Below, piece by piece: positions 25,906-36,049 of a DNA stretch of 64,000 nt. The notes under the pieces were generated by a model, which worked only from the letters and a program-made list of their open reading frames with translations, was not told the origin of the DNA and ran no database searches. The DNA lies in NCBI RefSeq assembly GCF_013044135.1, contig NZ_JABEPP010000006.1, forward strand, positions 1 through 64,000. The letters are read 5' to 3'. Numbering within the stretch: position 1 is the stretch's first letter; each line of letters opens with the position of its first letter. The position numbers and the translations under genes are program-made. The stretch is from Enterovirga aerilata. GTDB taxonomy: Bacteria; Pseudomonadota; Alphaproteobacteria; Rhizobiales; Beijerinckiaceae.

Positions 25906-26289
25906 ATGGATGTGCTGGACCACGGGAAGCAGGAGATCGAGGTCTGGCGGGACGGCGTGAATACGCGCATGCGCGTGTCGGCGCTCACCAACTCGCATCA
26001 GCTCCTGATCTTCGAGCAGTTCTGCGATCCCGGGCACGGCGCGCCGATGCACATCCATGCGGTCGAGGAGGTTCTCGAGGTGGTGGAAGGCGTTGCCGAG
26101 ATATCTCTGGGCGACAGCAGCCGTGTCGTGTCTCCCGATCAGTCGGTCGTCGTCCCCGCCGGCATGCGCCACGGCTTCAAGAACATCGGAGACGGAATCT
26201 TGAAGGTCAGGGCCACGATGGCAGCGCCCATCTTCGAGGCGAGCTACGACGTAAGAGGCGAGATCGCTCGCCGGTACAGCCCCTCTTGA
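25906..26289 (+). CDS. cupin domain protein
   Basis: A 127-residue single-domain cupin. The metal-binding motif 1 is visible as GHGAPMHIHAVEEVLEVVEG (two His and Glu ligands) and motif 2 as VVVPAGMRHGFKN (His ligand). ATG 25906 is preceded by AGGAGC; the frame is open further upstream but without support. Such small cupins bind Fe, Mn or Ni and act as dioxygenases, isomerases or ligand sensors; the exact reaction cannot be told. It is transcribed towards the decayed IclR gene and paaZ. Confidence 0.85.
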   Translation: MDVLDHGKQEIEVWRDGVNTRMRVSALTNSHQLLIFEQFCDPGHGAPMHIHAVEEVLEVVEGVAEISLGDSSRVVSPDQSVVVPAGMRHGFKNIGDGILKVRATMAAPIFEASYDVRGEIARRYSPS

Positions 26290-26349
26290 AGCGTCTTGCG
26301 GGCGAGCGCCGTCACGGTACGGCCGTGCGCCCATAGAAGGACGGCTCCC

Positions 26350-26625
26350 GCAGCCAAGTTTTCGTCGGGTCCCAGTCGGTGCTCGGCGATCGCAGGCGCA
26401 TCTCCTGGGCTGCGCGACGCAACGGAACCAGGAAGCCCTCCTTTGCGTCCGTCTCGCGCTCAGGCTTCCCGAGATGGTGTCGACGCTGATCGAAGCCAGG
26501 AGCCGGCCCTTGCCGTCGCGGACCGATACGGCCAGTCCGCAGGTCGAGCTCGCCATCCACCCAGGCGAAGCCGGATTGCGCGACCTTGGCGAGTTCCGCA
26601 CGCAGGAAGAGCGTCCAGGTTCCGC
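26350..26625 (-). pseudogene. decayed IclR-family transcription regulator, C-terminal fragment
   Basis: In three successive leftward frames the DNA encodes pieces of the IclR effector-binding domain in the correct order: TLFLRAELAKVAQSGFAWVD plus GELDLRT, then GLAVSVRDGKGRLLASISVD plus TISGSLSA, then AKEGFLVPLRRAAQEMRL. Two frameshifts (near 26540 and 26450) and loss of the whole HTH half show it is dead. The sequence type is like the PcaR/PobR group that controls aromatic catabolism. It lies just downstream of paaZ, on the same strand. Confidence 0.7.
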
Positions 26626-26663
26626 TCCAATAGGGGCGGACGGCTCAAGGAGCGCCGACGTGA

Positions 26664-28706
26664 TCAGCCGGGTTCTGGTGCGGTGCGGCGCGCATTCATC
26701 GTGAGCAGATCGTAGCGGGCGACGGTTTCGCCGTTCTGGTTGAACACCTCCGCGTCCCAGCGCACCTCGCCGTAATCGGGCTGGCGGGCGGCGTTCTTCG
26801 ACTTCACCGTGAGCCGGACGCGGATCGCGTCGCCCGGCGAGACCGGCTTCAGGAAGCGCAGGCCGTCGAGGCCGTAATTCGCCAGCACCGGCCCGGGCGG
26901 CGGGTCGACGAAGAGCCCGGCCGCGAAGGATAGGATCAGGTAGCCATGCGCGACGCGGCCGGGGAAGAACGGGTTCGCCCTGGCGGCCGCCTCGTCCATA
27001 TGGGCGTAGAAGGTGTCGCCCGTGAAATGGGCGAAGTGCTCGATGTCCTCGAGCGTGATCGTCCGGCTCGCCGTCTCGATCGTGTCGCCGATCCTGAGCT
27101 CGTCGAAATCGAGGCGGAACGGGTGCCGCGCGCTGGCGGGCGCCGGCGCGCCCCTGATCCAGGAGCGGGTGAGGGCGGAGAGCTGCTTCGGCGAGCCCTG
27201 GATGGCGGTGCGCTGCATATAGTGGAACACGCCGCGGAGGCCCCCGAGCTCCTCGCCGCCGCCGGCCCGGCCCGGCCCGCCATGGACGAGGCCGGGAAGG
27301 GGCGCACCGTGCCCGGTCTGCTCGCGCCCGCAATCGCGGTCCACGATCAGCAGCCGGCCATGGAATGCCGCGATTCCGAACGTCACCGTCGCGGCCACCT
27401 CCGGGTCATAGGTGTAGAGCGAGGCGACGAGGCTTCCCTCGCCCCGAGCGACGAGCTCGACAGCCTCCTCCAGACTGTCATAAGGCATCACGGTCGCGAC
27501 CGGCCCGAAGGCCTCGACCGTGTGGATGGCCCGCGCCTCGGCCGGCCGCTCGCAGCGGAGCAGGACCGGCGGCATGAAGGCCCCGCCGTCCAGCCCGGCC
27601 GGTTCGGCGGCGGGATTGCCCAGGACGATCTCGGCCTCCCGCGCCAGCTCGCCGACGGCGTTTCGTACCGCCTCCCGCTGCGCCCGGCTGACGAGCGCCC
27701 CCATCCGGGCATCCTCGGCCGAAGCTGGGCCGAGCCTGACCTCCGCAAGCGCCGCCCTCAGGGCTACGACGGCTGCGTCGGCGGCCTCCCGCGGCACCAG
27801 CGCGCGGCGGATAGCCGTGCATTTCTGGCCCGCCTTCACGGTCATCTCGCGCACGACCTCCCGGACGAAGAGGTCGAATTCGGGCGTGCCGGGCCCCGCA
27901 TCCGGCCCCAGGATGGCGGCGTTCAGCGAGTCCCGCTCCGCGATGTAGCGTACGGCGTTGCGGCCGATGCCGGGATGGATGCGGAGCTTCTCGGACGTCT
28001 CGATCGATCCCGTGAAGGACACCACGTCCTGGCCCGTGAGATGGTCGAGGAGATCCCCCACCGAGCCGCAGACGAGCTGCAGCGCGCCGGGGGGCAGGAT
28101 GCCCGATTCCACGATCAGCCGCACCAGCGCCTCCGTCACGTAGGCGGTCGCGGTCGCGGGCTTGGTGATCACCGGCATCCCGGCCAGGAAGGCGGGCGCG
28201 AACTTCTCCAGCGGCCCCCAGCACGGGAAATTGAAGGCGTTGATATGGACCGCGACGCCGTGCAGCGGCGTCAGGATATGCGTGCCGACGAAGCCGCCGG
28301 ACTTCGACAGCGTTTCCACCCCGCCCTCGACCACGAATCGCTCGGAGGGCAGCTCGCGCCGGCCGCGCGACGCATAGGCGAAGAGGGTGCCGATGCCGCC
28401 ATCGACGTCGAAGGCGTTGTCGGCCTTCGTCGCTCCGGTATCGGCGGAGAGGCGGTAGAGCACCTCCTTGCGCTCGTTCAGGTAGCCGGCCAGCGCGCGC
28501 AGCCTGTCGGCGCGCTCGTGGAAGGTCATGGCCCGGAGCGCCGGCCCGCCGATGCCGCGGGCGTGGCGGACCATGGCGCCGAAATCGAGCCCTTCGCTGG
28601 AACAGGTCGCGACGATGCGGCCGTCGATCGCGCTCGGGATCTCGATGAGCTGGCCTGCAGGTGCGACCCATCTGTCCTGAGCGTAGCTTTCGAGCGCGAC
28701 CGCCAT
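26664..28706 (-). CDS. paaZ: bifunctional oxepin-CoA hydrolase / semialdehyde dehydrogenase of phenylacetate catabolism
   Basis: A 680-residue fusion of an aldehyde dehydrogenase and a MaoC-type hydratase, which opens the oxepin-CoA ring and oxidises the resulting semialdehyde; it matches E. coli PaaZ in length. ALDH part: NFPCWGPLEKFAPAFLAG, KPATATAYVTEALVRL and GQKCTAIRRALVP with the catalytic Cys. Hydratase part from about residue 540: HFTGDTFYAHMDEAAARANP with the Asp/His pair, and PGRVAHGYLILS. ATG 28706 has GGGAGGAC upstream. No other paa genes are in the window, so it stands apart from the paaABCDE oxygenase cluster, with a dead IclR regulator behind it. It is divergent from the ETF-QO gene. 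Confidence 0.93.
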   Translation of the reverse strand: MAVALESYAQDRWVAPAGQLIEIPSAIDGRIVATCSSEGLDFGAMVRHARGIGGPALRAMTFHERADRLRALAGYLNERKEVLYRLSADTGATKADNAFDVDGGIGTLFAYASRGRRELPSERFVVEGGVETLSKSGGFVGTHILTPLHGVAVHINAFNFPCWGPLEKFAPAFLAGMPVITKPATATAYVTEALVRLIVESGILPPGALQLVCGSVGDLLDHLTGQDVVSFTGSIETSEKLRIHPGIGRNAVRYIAERDSLNAAILGPDAGPGTPEFDLFVREVVREMTVKAGQKCTAIRRALVPREAADAAVVALRAALAEVRLGPASAEDARMGALVSRAQREAVRNAVGELAREAEIVLGNPAAEPAGLDGGAFMPPVLLRCERPAEARAIHTVEAFGPVATVMPYDSLEEAVELVARGEGSLVASLYTYDPEVAATVTFGIAAFHGRLLIVDRDCGREQTGHGAPLPGLVHGGPGRAGGGEELGGLRGVFHYMQRTAIQGSPKQLSALTRSWIRGAPAPASARHPFRLDFDELRIGDTIETASRTITLEDIEHFAHFTGDTFYAHMDEAAARANPFFPGRVAHGYLILSFAAGLFVDPPPGPVLANYGLDGLRFLKPVSPGDAIRVRLTVKSKNAARQPDYGEVRWDAEVFNQNGETVARYDLLTMNARRTAPEPG

Positions 28707-28951
28707 CACGTCCTCCCGGAGCCCTCCCGGCTGTTGCGCCGGCTGAGCCGGGCTTCTGGCACCTGCGCGCATGCGGCGCCAGGGGGAGGGAAGGCGAAAG
28801 GACGGCCCCGCCGCCGCGGGCGGGCGCCTGCTCCCGCGCCTCTCCCGAAGCGGCCCCGCCGGCGGGCGCGGAACTTGTCACCGCCGAGCCGGTCCCCCAT
28901 AGCACGTCAGAACGGTTTCAAGCTGCGGGCGCGCCCGCGCGGGGAAGGGAC

Positions 28952-30613
28952 ATGGAACTGCCCGAACGGGAATCGATGGAGTACGATGTCGTGATCGCGG
29001 GCGGCGGGCCGGCCGGGCTCGCGACCGCGATCCGGCTGAAGCAGCTCGCCGCGGAATCAGGCTCCGACATCTCCGTCGTCCTGGTCGAGAAGGGCTCCGA
29101 GATCGGCGCGCATATCCTGTCGGGCGCCGTGATCGACCCGATCGGGCTCGACCGGCTCCTGCCCGAATGGCGCGAGGCGTCGGACCGGCCGCTGACGACG
29201 GAGGTGACCAAGGACGAGTTCCTGTTCCTCGGCCCGGGCGGCGGCGTGAAGATCCCGACGATCGGCCTGCCGCGGCTGATGGACAATCACGGCAACTTCA
29301 TCGGCTCGCTCGGCAACGTGGTGCGCTGGCTCGGACAGCAGGCGGAGGCCCTCGGGGTCGAGATCTATCCCGGCTTCCCGGCGGCCGAGGTGCTGATCGA
29401 GGACGGGAAGGTCGTCGGCATCGCGACGGGCGACATGGGGATCGGCCGCGATGGGAAGCCCAAGAGCGACTACACCCGCGGCATGGAGCTGCGCGGCAAG
29501 TACACGATCCTTGCCGAGGGCGCCCGCGGCAGCCTGACGAAGGGCATCATCCAGCGGTTCGAGCTGAACAAGAACTCCGACCACCAGAAATACGGCATCG
29601 GCATCAAGGAGCTTTGGCAGGTCCAGCCCGACAGGTTCCAGAAGGGCCTCGTCCAGCACTCGATGGGCTGGCCGCTGCCGAACAAGGCCGGCGGCGGGTC
29701 CTGGCTCTACCATTTCGACGACAACCTCGTGTCGGTCGGCTTCGTCGTGCATCTCAATTACGAGAACCCCACCCTGTCGCCCTTCGACGAGTTCCAGCGC
29801 CTCAAGACGCACCCGATGATCCGCGACACCTTCGAGGGCGGCAAGCGGATCGGCTACGGCGCGCGCGCCATCATGGAGGGCGGCTGGCAATCGGTGCCGA
29901 AGCTGGTCTTCCCGGGCGGATGCCTGGTCGGCGATTCGGCTGGCTTCGTGAATGTTCCCAGGATCAAGGGATCCCACAATGCGATCCTGTCGGGCATGCT
30001 CTGCGCCGAGCATGTCGCGGCCGCGATCGCCGAAGGCCGCCAGCACGATGAGATATCGGCGTACGAGAATGCCTGGCGCGGCTCGGAGATCGGCTACGAT
30101 CTTTTCCGCGTCCGTAACGTGAAGCCGCTCTGGTCGCGCTTCGGCACAATCGTCGGCATCGGGCTCGGCGGGATCGACATGTGGGCGAGCGAGCTCCTGG
30201 GGACCTCGCTCTTCGGCACGCTCTCGCACGGCAAGCCGGATCACGCGACGCTGAAGCCGGTCGCGGAGGTGAAGCGGATCACCTATCCCAAGCCGGATGG
30301 CGTGCTCACCTTCGACCGCCTCTCCTCCGTCTACCTGTCCAACACGAATCACGAGGAGGACCAGCCGGTCCATCTCCAGGTGAAGGACATGGACTTGCAG
30401 CGCCGTTCCGAGCACGACGTCTATGACGGCCCCTCCGCCCGCTACTGCCCGGCCGGCGTCTACGAATGGGTGGAGGAGGGCGGCGCCCCGCGCTACGTCA
30501 TCAACGCGCAGAATTGCGTGCACTGCAAGACGTGCGACATCAAGGATCCGAACCAGAACATCAACTGGGTGACGCCCGAAGGCGGCGGCGGGCCGAACTA
30601 TACGGGGATGTAG
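28952..30613 (+). CDS. electron transfer flavoprotein-ubiquinone oxidoreductase
   Basis: A 553-residue membrane-associated enzyme passing electrons from reduced ETF to ubiquinone. YDVVIAGGGPAGLATAIRLK is the FAD loop, the LVEKGSEIGAHILSGAV segment follows, and the middle holds the ubiquinone-binding region. The 4Fe-4S cluster ligands sit near the C-terminus: CPAGVYEW and then NCVHCKTCDIKDP, followed by the ending GGGGPNYTGM. ATG 28952 follows GGGGAAGGGAC. It supports fatty acid, amino acid and possibly phenylacetate breakdown; no etfAB genes are adjacent. Confidence 0.95.
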   Translation: MELPERESMEYDVVIAGGGPAGLATAIRLKQLAAESGSDISVVLVEKGSEIGAHILSGAVIDPIGLDRLLPEWREASDRPLTTEVTKDEFLFLGPGGGVKIPTIGLPRLMDNHGNFIGSLGNVVRWLGQQAEALGVEIYPGFPAAEVLIEDGKVVGIATGDMGIGRDGKPKSDYTRGMELRGKYTILAEGARGSLTKGIIQRFELNKNSDHQKYGIGIKELWQVQPDRFQKGLVQHSMGWPLPNKAGGGSWLYHFDDNLVSVGFVVHLNYENPTLSPFDEFQRLKTHPMIRDTFEGGKRIGYGARAIMEGGWQSVPKLVFPGGCLVGDSAGFVNVPRIKGSHNAILSGMLCAEHVAAAIAEGRQHDEISAYENAWRGSEIGYDLFRVRNVKPLWSRFGTIVGIGLGGIDMWASELLGTSLFGTLSHGKPDHATLKPVAEVKRITYPKPDGVLTFDRLSSVYLSNTNHEEDQPVHLQVKDMDLQRRSEHDVYDGPSARYCPAGVYEWVEEGGAPRYVINAQNCVHCKTCDIKDPNQNINWVTPEGGGGPNYTGM

Positions 30614-30673
30614 GTTCGGAACCGGACCCGCCTCTCCGGGCTTCTTGGGGTTTGGAATTCCAAGGAGGCGACG

Positions 30674-31123
30674 ATGAGTCTGTTCAGCTTTATCAAGGAG
30701 GCCGGCCAGAAGCTGTTCGGCGGCGGCGCACAGGCGGCGACCGCCGACGATCTCAAGAAGGAGGTCCAGGGGCACGGATTCGACGCCACGAAGCTGCGGA
30801 TCGATGTCGAGGGGGACAAGGTGAGAGTCTCGGGCCAGGCGAAGACGCAGGAAGAGGCGGAGAAGCTCATCCTCTCGCTCGGCAACACGATCGGCGTAGC
30901 GCAGGTAGACACCAGCGATCTCAAGGTGGATCAGCCGGCGTCCGAGGCGAAATTCTACACGGTCAAGAAGGGCGACACGCTCTGGAAGATCGCCGAGGAG
31001 CATTACGGCAAGGGGAACGGGGCGAAATACACCGAGATCGTCAAGGCGAACTCGCCGCCGGTGAAGAACCCCGACCTGATCCAGCCCGGCTGGGTCTTGC
31101 GCATTCCGCCGCTCGCGGCGTAA
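30674..31123 (+). CDS. kbp: potassium-binding protein Kbp (BON and LysM domains)
   Basis: A 149-residue cytosolic protein with an N-terminal amphipathic helix (MSLFSFIKEAGQKLFGGG), a BON domain (residues about 23-90) and a LysM domain (FYTVKKGDTLWKIAEEHYGK to the end). The architecture and the length equal E. coli Kbp (YgaU), which binds K+ through cooperation of the two domains. An AAGGAGG ribosome binding site lies just upstream of the ATG. It is probably transcribed singly, downstream of the ETF-QO gene. Confidence 0.9.
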   Translation: MSLFSFIKEAGQKLFGGGAQAATADDLKKEVQGHGFDATKLRIDVEGDKVRVSGQAKTQEEAEKLILSLGNTIGVAQVDTSDLKVDQPASEAKFYTVKKGDTLWKIAEEHYGKGNGAKYTEIVKANSPPVKNPDLIQPGWVLRIPPLAA

Positions 31124-31267
31124 CTCGGCCCGCACATGCGCCGGCGCCGCCTCGGACAGCGCGGCGTCGTTGCGCCTTGCCCGCCCTGGGCGAACCCGCC
31201 ATGGTGACCCGGCGCAACGCAGCAGCGGCGGCGCCTGGTTCTTCTGCGGCGGAGAAGCGGAGCCGAG

Positions 31268-33070
31268 ATGGTGGCCTGGTTGAGGAAGCGTTCCCTCGCG
31301 GGATCGGTCGGGGCGGCGCTTGGCCTCGCGCTCGGCCTCGGGATCCTGCCGGCGCTGGCCAAACGCGGCCCCGCGGCTCCGGGTGTCGAATCGAAGCTTG
31401 GCTACGGACCCGCCGCGAGCCTCGAGGGAAATTATCTGGCGGCCTACATCGCCGGGAACGCCCGCGACACCGCGGCTGCGGCGATGTTCTATCGCGAAGC
31501 GCTCAAGGAAGACCCGCGCAATCCCGAGCTGCTGGAGCGCGCCTTCATTTCGCTCCTGGCCGATGGCGACGTGAACGGCGCCGCGAAGGCTGCGGAGCGG
31601 ATCGTGCAGCGCGATCCGCAGAACGGCCTCGCCCAGCTCGCGCTCGGGGTCCGCGCCATCAGCGCGAAGCGATATGCAACCGCCCGCTCGCTTCTGGTCC
31701 GCAGCGGCCGGGGCAGGGCGGCGGACGTCACGGCCGCGCTGCTCACGGCCTGGTCCTTCGCGGGATCGAGGGAGAGCAAGCGCGCGATCGAGGCCGTCGA
31801 CCAGCTCCGCGGGGAGCGCGGCGTGGCCGCCTTCCGCGACTACCATGCCGGGCTCATCGCCGGCCTACTCGGCAACGAGCCCGAGGCGGAGAGGCGGCTG
31901 AAAGCGGCCTATGACGCCGAGAAGACGACGCTCCGCATCGTCGACGCCTATGGCCGGCTGCTCGCACGACGCGGCAACACTGAGGCGGCGCTCGCGGCCT
32001 ATCGCGGCTTCGAGGCGCTGTCTCCCCGGCACCCGATGGTGAAATGGGCCATCGACCAGCTCACGGCGGGCAAGCGCCTCGGACCGCTCGTCGCCAGCGC
32101 CCAGGAGGGTGCCGCCGAGGTTCTCTACGGGCTCGGCTCGGCCGGCAGTCAGCAGGGCGACGAGCTCGCCTCCATCGTCTATCTCCGGCTTGCGCTGCAA
32201 CTCCAGCCGGATCACGATCTGGCGCTCCTCACGCTCGCCGAAGTCTATGAGCGCCTGAAGCGAACCGAGCAGGCGATGGAGATCCTGAAGGCGATGCCCG
32301 CGGCGTCGCCGCTGCGTCCGAGCGCAGACGTGCAGATCGGGATCAGCCTGGAGCAGCTCGGCCGCGGCGAGGAGGCCGTCCAGCACCTGGAGCGCCTGGG
32401 CAGGCAGCGGCCGGACGACAACGACGTGCTCGTCGCACTCGGCAACGTCTACCGCTCGCGCAAGCAATACGCCCAGGCAGCCGAGATCTACGGGAAGGCG
32501 ATCGAGCGCACGCCGCCCGGCGACCCGGGGCTTTGGCCGCTCTACTACTATCGCGGCACGGCCTATGAGCGGGCGAAGGACTGGCCCAAGGCGGAGGCCG
32601 ACCTCAAGAAGGCGCTGGAGCTGGTTCCGGACACCCAGCCGCTCGGGAAGAGCCAGGTCCTGAACTATCTCGGCTATTCCTGGGTCGATCAGAACATCAA
32701 CCTGGACGAAGCCTTCAAGATGCTGCGCCGCGCCGTCGAGCTGAACCCGCGCGACGGCATGATCATCGACAGCCTCGGCTGGGCTTATTACCGGTTCGGG
32801 CAGTACGAGGACGCGGTCCGGGAGCTGGAGAAGGCGGCCGAGCTGAAATCGGGCGATCCGGTCATCAACGACCATCTCGGGGACGCCTATTGGCGCGTCG
32901 GGCGGAAGCTCGAGGCGAAATTCCAGTGGCAGCACGCCAAGGATGCGGGTCCCGAGCCGGAGGACCTGAAGAAGATCGAGGAGAAGCTGAGGAACGGCCT
33001 GCCGGACGAGCCGAAGCCGGCCGAGGTTCAGACCAGCGTGCCGCCCGGCGAGGCGAAGAGCGGCGGTTGA
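31268..33070 (+). CDS. secreted TPR-repeat protein
   Basis: A 600-residue protein with an N-terminal signal ([20 protein letters not shown] then PALAKR) and about a dozen tetratricopeptide repeats spread from residue 55 to 570, for example the blocks with [40 protein letters not shown]-like and [23 protein letters not shown] solenoids of this kind in the periplasm or on the outer membrane act as scaffolds for envelope assembly. A Pro-rich tail ([20 protein letters not shown]) closes it. The stop overlaps the ispE start (TGATG), so the two are coupled, a link common in Rhizobiales. Confidence 0.85.
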   Translation: MVAWLRKRSLAGSVGAALGLALGLGILPALAKRGPAAPGVESKLGYGPAASLEGNYLAAYIAGNARDTAAAAMFYREALKEDPRNPELLERAFISLLADGDVNGAAKAAERIVQRDPQNGLAQLALGVRAISAKRYATARSLLVRSGRGRAADVTAALLTAWSFAGSRESKRAIEAVDQLRGERGVAAFRDYHAGLIAGLLGNEPEAERRLKAAYDAEKTTLRIVDAYGRLLARRGNTEAALAAYRGFEALSPRHPMVKWAIDQLTAGKRLGPLVASAQEGAAEVLYGLGSAGSQQGDELASIVYLRLALQLQPDHDLALLTLAEVYERLKRTEQAMEILKAMPAASPLRPSADVQIGISLEQLGRGEEAVQHLERLGRQRPDDNDVLVALGNVYRSRKQYAQAAEIYGKAIERTPPGDPGLWPLYYYRGTAYERAKDWPKAEADLKKALELVPDTQPLGKSQVLNYLGYSWVDQNINLDEAFKMLRRAVELNPRDGMIIDSLGWAYYRFGQYEDAVRELEKAAELKSGDPVINDHLGDAYWRVGRKLEAKFQWQHAKDAGPEPEDLKKIEEKLRNGLPDEPKPAEVQTSVPPGEAKSGG

Positions 33071-33948
33071 TGCCCTCCGGCGTGCTTGCGACGCGCGCCC
33101 CCGCCAAGGTCAACCTCACGCTCCACGTTCTCGGCCGCCGTCCGGACGGCTACCACGAGCTGGAGAGCCTGGTCGTCTTCGCGGGTGCGGCCGACCGGCT
33201 GGAACTGGAGCCGGGGGATGGGCTGTCGCTCCGGATCGAGGGCCCGACCGCGGCCGCGGCCGGCCCGGCCGACGACAATCTGGTGCTGCGGGCCGCGCGC
33301 CATCTCGCCGAGCGAGTGGCCTTCCTGCGCATGGGCACTTTCCGCCTGACGAAGAACCTTCCGGCTGCGGCCGGGATCGGCGGCGGCTCGTCCGACGCCG
33401 CGGCCGCCCTGCGGCTCCTCGCCTCTCTGAACGGCCTGCCGGCGGACGATCCCCGCCTCTTCGACGCTGCCCGCCGCACAGGCGCCGACGTGCCTGTCTG
33501 CCTCGACCCGCGGGCCCGAATGATGCGCGGGGTCGGCGAGCGGATCGGGCCGCCGCTCGACCTGCCGCCGCTGTTCGCCGTGATGGTGAACCCGCGCGTC
33601 TCCGTCCCGACCCCGGAGGTGTTCCGACGCCTCGGCCGCGTTCCGGGCGATCTCGGGCCGCCGGACCATCCCGCCGTCCCCGGCCGGATCTCGGCTGGGG
33701 ATCTCGTCTCCCTGCTGGTGGCCGGCGGCCGGAACGATCTCGAGCCGCCGGCCATCGCGGCCGAGCCCGTGATCGGGACGGCGCTGTCGCGCCTGCGGGC
33801 GCTCGATGGCTGCCGCCTGGCCCGCATGTCGGGCTCGGGCGCGACGGTGTTCGGCCTGTTCGACGACTGCCGCGCCGCCTCCCGCGCAGCCCGGGCGCTC
33901 AGGGTGGCGGAGCCTTCCTGGTGGGTGAAGGCGACTGTCTTCCGGTAG
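33070..33948 (+). CDS. ispE: 4-diphosphocytidyl-2-C-methyl-D-erythritol kinase
   Basis: A 292-residue GHMP kinase of the non-mevalonate isoprenoid route. [20 protein letters not shown] at residues 10-29 and the ATP loop [20 protein letters not shown] are clear, and motif 3 is [15 protein letters not shown] 33070 overlaps the upstream TPR gene stop. The convergent polyprenyl diphosphate synthase gene ends two bases beyond it, so the next-but-one enzyme of isoprenoid chain building is the neighbour. Confidence 0.95.
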   Translation: MPSGVLATRAPAKVNLTLHVLGRRPDGYHELESLVVFAGAADRLELEPGDGLSLRIEGPTAAAAGPADDNLVLRAARHLAERVAFLRMGTFRLTKNLPAAAGIGGGSSDAAAALRLLASLNGLPADDPRLFDAARRTGADVPVCLDPRARMMRGVGERIGPPLDLPPLFAVMVNPRVSVPTPEVFRRLGRVPGDLGPPDHPAVPGRISAGDLVSLLVAGGRNDLEPPAIAAEPVIGTALSRLRALDGCRLARMSGSGATVFGLFDDCRAASRAARALRVAEPSWWVKATVFR

Positions 33949-33950
33949 CC

Positions 33951-34970
33951 TCAGCTCACCCGCGCGATGCAGAAATCCACCGCCCGGAGCAGTGCCGTCT
34001 TCATCTGGCTCTTGGGGAAGAGGGCGAGCGCATCGCGCGCGATCGCCCCGTAGTGGCGGGCGCGCTCGATCGTGTCCTCCAGCGCCCGGTGCCGGCGCAT
34101 GATCTGGTGGGCGCGCTCGAGATCGCCCTCCTGGACGTCGGCCCGCTCGAGGGTGCGTCGCCAGAAGGCGCGCTCCTCCTCGTCGCCCCGTCGGAAGGAG
34201 AGCACGACGGGGAGGGTGACCTTCCCCTCGCGGAAATCGTCGCCGACATTCTTCCCGAGCGCCGAGGACGTGCCGCCGTAATCGAGCGCATCGTCGACGA
34301 GCTGAAAGGCGATGCCGAGATTCATGCCGTAGGAGCGGCAGGCCGCCTGCTCCGCCTTCGAGCGCTCGGCGATGACCGCGCCGACCTCGCAGGCCGCCGC
34401 GAAGAGCTCGGCCGTCTTGCCGCGGATGACCGCGAGGTACTCGTCTTCGTTGGTCTCGGTATTCTTGGCTGCCGAGAGTTGGAGGACCTCGCCTTCGGCG
34501 ATGACCGCGGCCGCTGAGGACAGGATCCCGAGTGCCGGAAGAGAGCCCACCTCGACCATCATCTTGAAGGCCTGGCCGAGCAGGTAATCCCCTACCAGCA
34601 CGCTCGCTTCGTTGCCCCACTTCATCCGGGCCGCGATCTTGCCGCGCCGCATGGTGGAGGAATCGACCACGTCGTCATGGAGCAGCGTCGCCGTGTGCAT
34701 GAACTCGACGGCGGCCGCCAGATTGATGTGGCCGGTCCCGCGATAGCCGGCGAGCGCGGCGGTCGCGAGCGTCAGCATCGGGCGCAGGCGCTTTCCGCCG
34801 GACGAGATCAGATGGTTGGCGACTTCCGGGATCATCGTCACCCGGGAGCCCGTGCGCGAGATGATCAGCCGGTTCACGCGCTCCATGTCGTCCCGGACGA
34901 GCGCAAGGAGGTCATCGAGGTCCGGCGGGGTGCCGGGCGCTCTTTCCTCGAATGACAGCACGACGCCCAC
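33951..34970 (-). CDS. ispB: polyprenyl (octaprenyl-type) diphosphate synthase
   Basis: A 339-residue trans-prenyltransferase that builds the side chain of ubiquinone. The first aspartate-rich motif is LLHDDVVDSSTMRRGK, the second LVDDALDYGG. GGKRLRPMLTLATAAL and GDYLLGQAF are also typical. The residues before the first motif (AAVEFMHTATLLHDD) lack bulky groups close to the Asp cluster, in agreement with a long-chain product; the number of units cannot be fixed. It is divergent from the DUF2007 gene with 108 bases between. Confidence 0.93.
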   Translation of the reverse strand: MGVVLSFEERAPGTPPDLDDLLALVRDDMERVNRLIISRTGSRVTMIPEVANHLISSGGKRLRPMLTLATAALAGYRGTGHINLAAAVEFMHTATLLHDDVVDSSTMRRGKIAARMKWGNEASVLVGDYLLGQAFKMMVEVGSLPALGILSSAAAVIAEGEVLQLSAAKNTETNEDEYLAVIRGKTAELFAAACEVGAVIAERSKAEQAACRSYGMNLGIAFQLVDDALDYGGTSSALGKNVGDDFREGKVTLPVVLSFRRGDEEERAFWRRTLERADVQEGDLERAHQIMRRHRALEDTIERARHYGAIARDALALFPKSQMKTALLRAVDFCIARVS

Positions 34971-35078
34971 GGGCTACTCCCAACAGCCGAACGTGCCGGC
35001 CGGACGGCGCGGACGCTCGCACGACCCGGCACCTGCCGCAACGGGCGGGGTTGACGCAAGAGGGATGCAGGGAACGGC

Positions 35079-35303
35079 ATGATCGAACTCGTGCGGACCA
35101 ACGACCTCGTGCTGATCGACTTTCTCGAAAGCCTGCTTCATGCGGACGGAATTCCCGTCCTGGTCGCCGACGGCCATATGGGCGCGCTGGAAGGCTCCAT
35201 AGGCGCTTTCCAGCGGCGCCTCCTCGTGCCGGAAGACTGGGCGCGGCGCGCCCGCCAGGTCGTAACCGAGGCAGGACTGGCAGCCGAGCTCAGGGATGAG
35301 TGA
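35079..35303 (+). CDS. DUF2007 domain protein
   Basis: A 74-residue small cytosolic protein of the DUF2007 (putative signal transducing) family: MIELVRTNDLVLIDFLESLL, HADGIPVLVADGHMG and LLVPEDWARRARQVVTEAGL. The family is of unknown function; in alphaproteobacteria it commonly sits between the prenyl synthase and this methyltransferase, as here. Its 3' end overlaps the methyltransferase start by eight bases. Confidence 0.85.
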   Translation: MIELVRTNDLVLIDFLESLLHADGIPVLVADGHMGALEGSIGAFQRRLLVPEDWARRARQVVTEAGLAAELRDE

Positions 35304-36045
35304 CCCGCTGGCGGAAGTCACGGAGGACCGGCTCCTTGGCGGGGCCGTCAGGCTGCTCCAGCTGCGCCGCGGCCACCGCGCCGGCACGGATGCGGTTCTT
35401 CTCGCCGGCCTGGTGGAAGCGACGCCCGGCGACATCGTAGCCGATCTCGGCGCGGCAACTGGGGCGGTCGGGCTGATGGTCGCCGCGCGTCAGCCGGATG
35501 TCCGAATCCTGCTCGTCGAGCGCGAGCCCGTGCTCGCGGCGATCGCGGACCGGAACGTCGTGCTGAACGGCCTCGGAGAGCGGGCGAGGGTGATCCTGGC
35601 CGATCTGTTCGCGCCGAAATCGGCCAGACGGGAGGCTGGCCTTGAGGCCGGGATGGTCGATCTCGTTCTGACGAACCCACCCTTCTTCGAGGGCGTGACC
35701 CGTCCTTCGCCGGAGCCCGGCAGGCGCTCGGCCCATGTGATGGAAGGCGGGAAGCTGGCGGAGTGGCTCGCCGCGGCCGCGAACCTGCTTCGCCATCGCG
35801 GCCGGCTCGCCCTGATCTACCGCGCAGATGGCCTCGCACGCTGTCTCGCCGCCCTGGGGCGGCATTTCGGCTCGGTGCTGTTGACCCCCATCTACCCGCG
35901 GGAGGGGGAGCCGGCCACGCGCATCGTGGTCCAGGCCGTGAAAGGCGGACGAGCCCCGCTGCGCATCGCGCCCGCCCTGATCCTGCATGCGCCCGGCGGC
36001 GGCTTCACGGCGGCCGCGGAACGGCTTCACGGGCCGCCGGCGTGA
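35296..36045 (+). CDS. tRNA1(Val) (adenine37-N6)-methyltransferase-like protein
   Basis: A 249-residue class I methyltransferase of the YfiC/TrmN6 family. The AdoMet loop is VADLGAATGAVGLMVA, the acidic residue is LLVEREPVL, and the catalytic motif LTNPPFFEG is the NPPF/Y signature of N6-adenine methyltransferases. The length is close to E. coli TrmN6 (245). In Rhizobiales this gene follows DUF2007. A terminator-like hairpin follows at 36050. Confidence 0.85.
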   Translation: MSDPLAEVTEDRLLGGAVRLLQLRRGHRAGTDAVLLAGLVEATPGDIVADLGAATGAVGLMVAARQPDVRILLVEREPVLAAIADRNVVLNGLGERARVILADLFAPKSARREAGLEAGMVDLVLTNPPFFEGVTRPSPEPGRRSAHVMEGGKLAEWLAAAANLLRHRGRLALIYRADGLARCLAALGRHFGSVLLTPIYPREGEPATRIVVQAVKGGRAPLRIAPALILHAPGGGFTAAAERLHGPPA

Positions 36046-36049
36046 AAGA

